From: JASFWK01 sp050049355 | Lineage (GTDB): Bacteria; Chloroflexota; Anaerolineae; B4-G1; DUEL01 | Direction of reading: 5' to 3' | Length of the DNA stretch: 55,933 nt | Assembly: GCA_050049355.1 (NCBI GenBank) | Contig: JASFWK010000003.1 | Coordinates: forward strand, 1 to 55,933 | Shown: piece after piece, positions 54,355 to 55,933 of the stretch | Position numbering within the stretch: position 1 is the first letter of the stretch | Layout of the letters: each line of letters begins with the position of its first letter | Translations under genes and position numbers: made by a program | The notes under the pieces: generated by a model | Told to the model about the DNA's origin: nothing | Database searches by the model: none | The model's input: only the letters and a program-made list of their open reading frames with translations

Positions 54355-54383
54355 GGGCCCCCGTCTAGACGGGGGCCCTTTTT
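54355..54383 (+). terminator. Strong Rho-independent terminator
   Basis: A perfect 11-bp stem (54355-54365 with 54368-54378), realistically with a TCTAGA-type loop, is followed by TTTTTCTTT. It ends the aminopeptidase transcript, 18 bp past the stop codon. Confidence 0.9.
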
Positions 54384-54413
54384 CTTTCTGTTACCTCCCT
54401 ATCACCTCGTCTA

Positions 54414-55388
54414 TCACCTCATCCACGGATACGGCGTCGGCGTGGGGGTGGGGGTCTGGCAGATCATCGCCTGCCCAATCAGCGTGTGGTATTCCTGCCG
54501 ATCGGGTCCCATCGCCAGGGCATGATTGAGCATCGTCTGGGCATCAGTGCAGCGCCCTGAGTGGAAGTAGGCGGTGCCCAGTGCGCCGAACAGGTCGGCC
54601 GCAGGGGTGTCGGAGACATGGCTCAATGAATCGTCTCCGGTCTCAGCCAAGGCGCGAGCCCCCTCATAGCAGGTGACGGCGTGGACCCATGCTCCTTCAG
54701 TGGAGTAAGCATCCCCCAGCGCAAACCAGAGAGCCGCCGGCCCTCCGCCCTCCAGCGCCTCCGACAAGGTTCGGATAGCGGCGGAGGAGTTGCCCAGCGC
54801 GCTGAGGGCCTCGCCCCGGTAGTAAGCTTCCAGGGGATCATCTGGATTGGCGTTGAGATACTCGTTGGCCAGAGCGATCATCCGGCCCGCTTGCCCCCCT
54901 TCTACCGCTGCTCGCCAGCGAATCAAGAAGGTCGCCTCCCCCAAGTCCGGATCCAGCCGGACCGCCTTCTGGTAAGCGATCAAGCCTTGTACGGGATCGC
55001 CAAAGCCCTGTAGAAGCACCTCACCCAAAAGAGCATGAGCGGCAGCATCCTCGGGATCGACAGCCAGCGCCGCCTGGGCGTCCGTCAGAGCAGCGTCGGG
55101 GTTTCCCAACGCCAAATAGGCAGCCCCCCGCTCCACATAGGCCGATCCAAGCGTCGGGTCGAGCGCCAGCGCTTGGGAGAACGCCTCCAAAGCCCGCGCC
55201 GTGTTGCCGGCAGCTCGATGGGCCAAGCCGACCTCATAGTAGAAACCGGCGCTGGGTGAGGTGGGGTTGGGGGTGGATGGGATGCGCGTCGGCAGCCGCA
55301 GCGGGGAGACGGTGGGGTCGGGGGAAGCACAGGCTGCCAGCGTCGCCAACGCCACCACCGACAACATCAGGGACAGAGTTGATTTCAT
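54414..55388 (-). CDS. TPR-repeat lipoprotein
   Basis: A 324-residue lipoprotein. MKSTLSLMLSVVALATLAAC ends in a lipobox with C20. A Thr/Pro/Ser-rich linker leads to about six TPR units (such as YVERGAAYLALGNPDAALTD) and a PTPTPTPYP tail. TPR arrays mediate protein contact; the partner is unknown. ATG 55388 is chosen because only it opens with a signal peptide; the frame runs further upstream to 55436. It lies 31 nt after ybaK ends. Confidence 0.85.
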   Translation of the reverse strand: MKSTLSLMLSVVALATLAACASPDPTVSPLRLPTRIPSTPNPTSPSAGFYYEVGLAHRAAGNTARALEAFSQALALDPTLGSAYVERGAAYLALGNPDAALTDAQAALAVDPEDAAAHALLGEVLLQGFGDPVQGLIAYQKAVRLDPDLGEATFLIRWRAAVEGGQAGRMIALANEYLNANPDDPLEAYYRGEALSALGNSSAAIRTLSEALEGGGPAALWFALGDAYSTEGAWVHAVTCYEGARALAETGDDSLSHVSDTPAADLFGALGTAYFHSGRCTDAQTMLNHALAMGPDRQEYHTLIGQAMICQTPTPTPTPYPWMR

Positions 55389-55419
55389 CGGTTGTCTTTG
55401 CTCGGGCAAGCCGCGGCTC

Positions 55420-55899
55420 CTACGTGATGGAGACAACGCGGCCTCCGCTCATCTTTGTGAGGTCTGCAGGGTCAAGACTGAACACAGCATTCGGCGTACC
55501 GGCGGCGGCCCAGACCCTCTCGTACTCCAGCAAATCCTCGTCGATGAAGGTCTCCAACCGCTGGCGATGGCCCACCGGCGGAACGCCGCCGATAGCAAAG
55601 CCGGTTCGCTCACGGACGAAATCGGCATCTGCCATCGCAACAGGCTCAGAGAGAAACTCAGCGATCTTCTCCTCGTTGACGCGATTGGGACCGCTGGCGA
55701 TCACCAATATCGGTCGATGCGAGCTCTCGGTCTTGAAGACAAGCGATTTTACGATCTGACCGACCTGGCAGCCGACGGCCCGAGCTGCATCGGTGGCGGT
55801 GCGCGTGGTCTGCGGCAGCTCCGTCACCTCGTACGAGAAGCCGAGCTCTCTCAGTGCCTCCTGGACTTTGCGTGCGCTTGGACTCAGAGCTGCAGGCAT
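55420..55899 (-). CDS. YbaK/EbsC-type aminoacyl-tRNA deacylase
   Basis: A 159-residue YbaK/ProRS-INS-like trans-editing protein that hydrolyses misacylated tRNA. The conserved Lys (VKSLVFK) and GGVPPVGH with the LETFIDEDLL segment match the family. GGAG precedes the ATG. The specificity (Cys-tRNA-Pro or other) cannot be stated. It is the last complete gene, 31 nt before the TPR lipoprotein. Confidence 0.9.
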   Translation of the reverse strand: MPAALSPSARKVQEALRELGFSYEVTELPQTTRTATDAARAVGCQVGQIVKSLVFKTESSHRPILVIASGPNRVNEEKIAEFLSEPVAMADADFVRERTGFAIGGVPPVGHRQRLETFIDEDLLEYERVWAAAGTPNAVFSLDPADLTKMSGGRVVSIT

Positions 55900-55933
55900 C
55901 CGAACGACTCCTTCTCTGGGCTCAGGGTTCTCT

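Overview
The window looks like a chromosomal segment from a Chloroflexota bacterium, probably of the Anaerolineae or a related uncultured lineage. It is GC-rich and carries membrane GT-C proteins of the TIGR03663 and DUF2298 (Chlor_Arch) families, a receiver protein with a degenerate GGDEF domain, a roadblock plus V4R pair, a minCDE-rodA cluster and an AarF/UbiB-type kinase. This assignment is an inference from gene content. No rRNA or tRNA gene and no CRISPR array was recognised.

Layout. 1-4.9 kb: a palindromic repeat, a lipoprotein with FlgD-like Ig domains, an MFS permease, a lone receiver protein with an apparent histidine-kinase remnant upstream, and a four-TM 'phage holin' family protein. 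5.0-9.5 kb (+): mgtE, RNase D, a beta-CASP RNA nuclease and pyrophosphatase, packed as an operon. 9.7-25 kb (-): a near-continuous run from minC through minD, minE, rodA, a DUF362 protein, gltX and three very large membrane proteins of surface glycan type to a methylmalonyl-CoA mutase large subunit. 25-37 kb: a GAF-GAF histidine kinase, a DNA glycosylase, an alpha/alpha-toroid protein, thiI, sppA, a patatin, an AarF/UbiB kinase, and a signalling cassette of roadblock, V4R and REC-GGDEF-like proteins. 37-42 kb: a dolichol-phosphate-mannose-synthase-like glycosyltransferase overlapping a 1,401-residue protein that joins a YfhO-like GT-C module to a Wzx-like flippase. 42-56 kb: an apparent selenocysteine thioredoxin, a RidA protein with a cysteine tail, a LexA-box region with an unknown gene and uvrB, an enolase-superfamily enzyme, a methyltransferase, an orphan NfnA/SudB-like flavoprotein, mutS2-cvpA, an M29 aminopeptidase, a TPR lipoprotein and a YbaK deacylase.

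Most notable points. (1) The membrane thioredoxin at 42038-42463 is interrupted by one TGA that falls exactly where the first cysteine of the CxxC motif belongs, and a stem-loop follows directly; this reads as a UxxC selenoprotein. (2) Two GAAC-N4-GTTC boxes of the Gram-positive LexA type lie just downstream of good -10 elements, one at uvrB and one at an uncharacterised 158-residue gene, which suggests a local SOS regulon with a new member. A consensus promoter reads antisense into that same gene. (3) The GT-C/flippase fusion, its DPM1-like neighbour and the DUF2298/TIGR03663 block suggest a lipid-linked cell-surface glycosylation system. (4) A roughly 96-bp sequence bounded by inverted repeats precedes the AarF/UbiB gene, and a palindromic 'CACCGAGACGCAGAG' type repeat lies at 27.0 kb.
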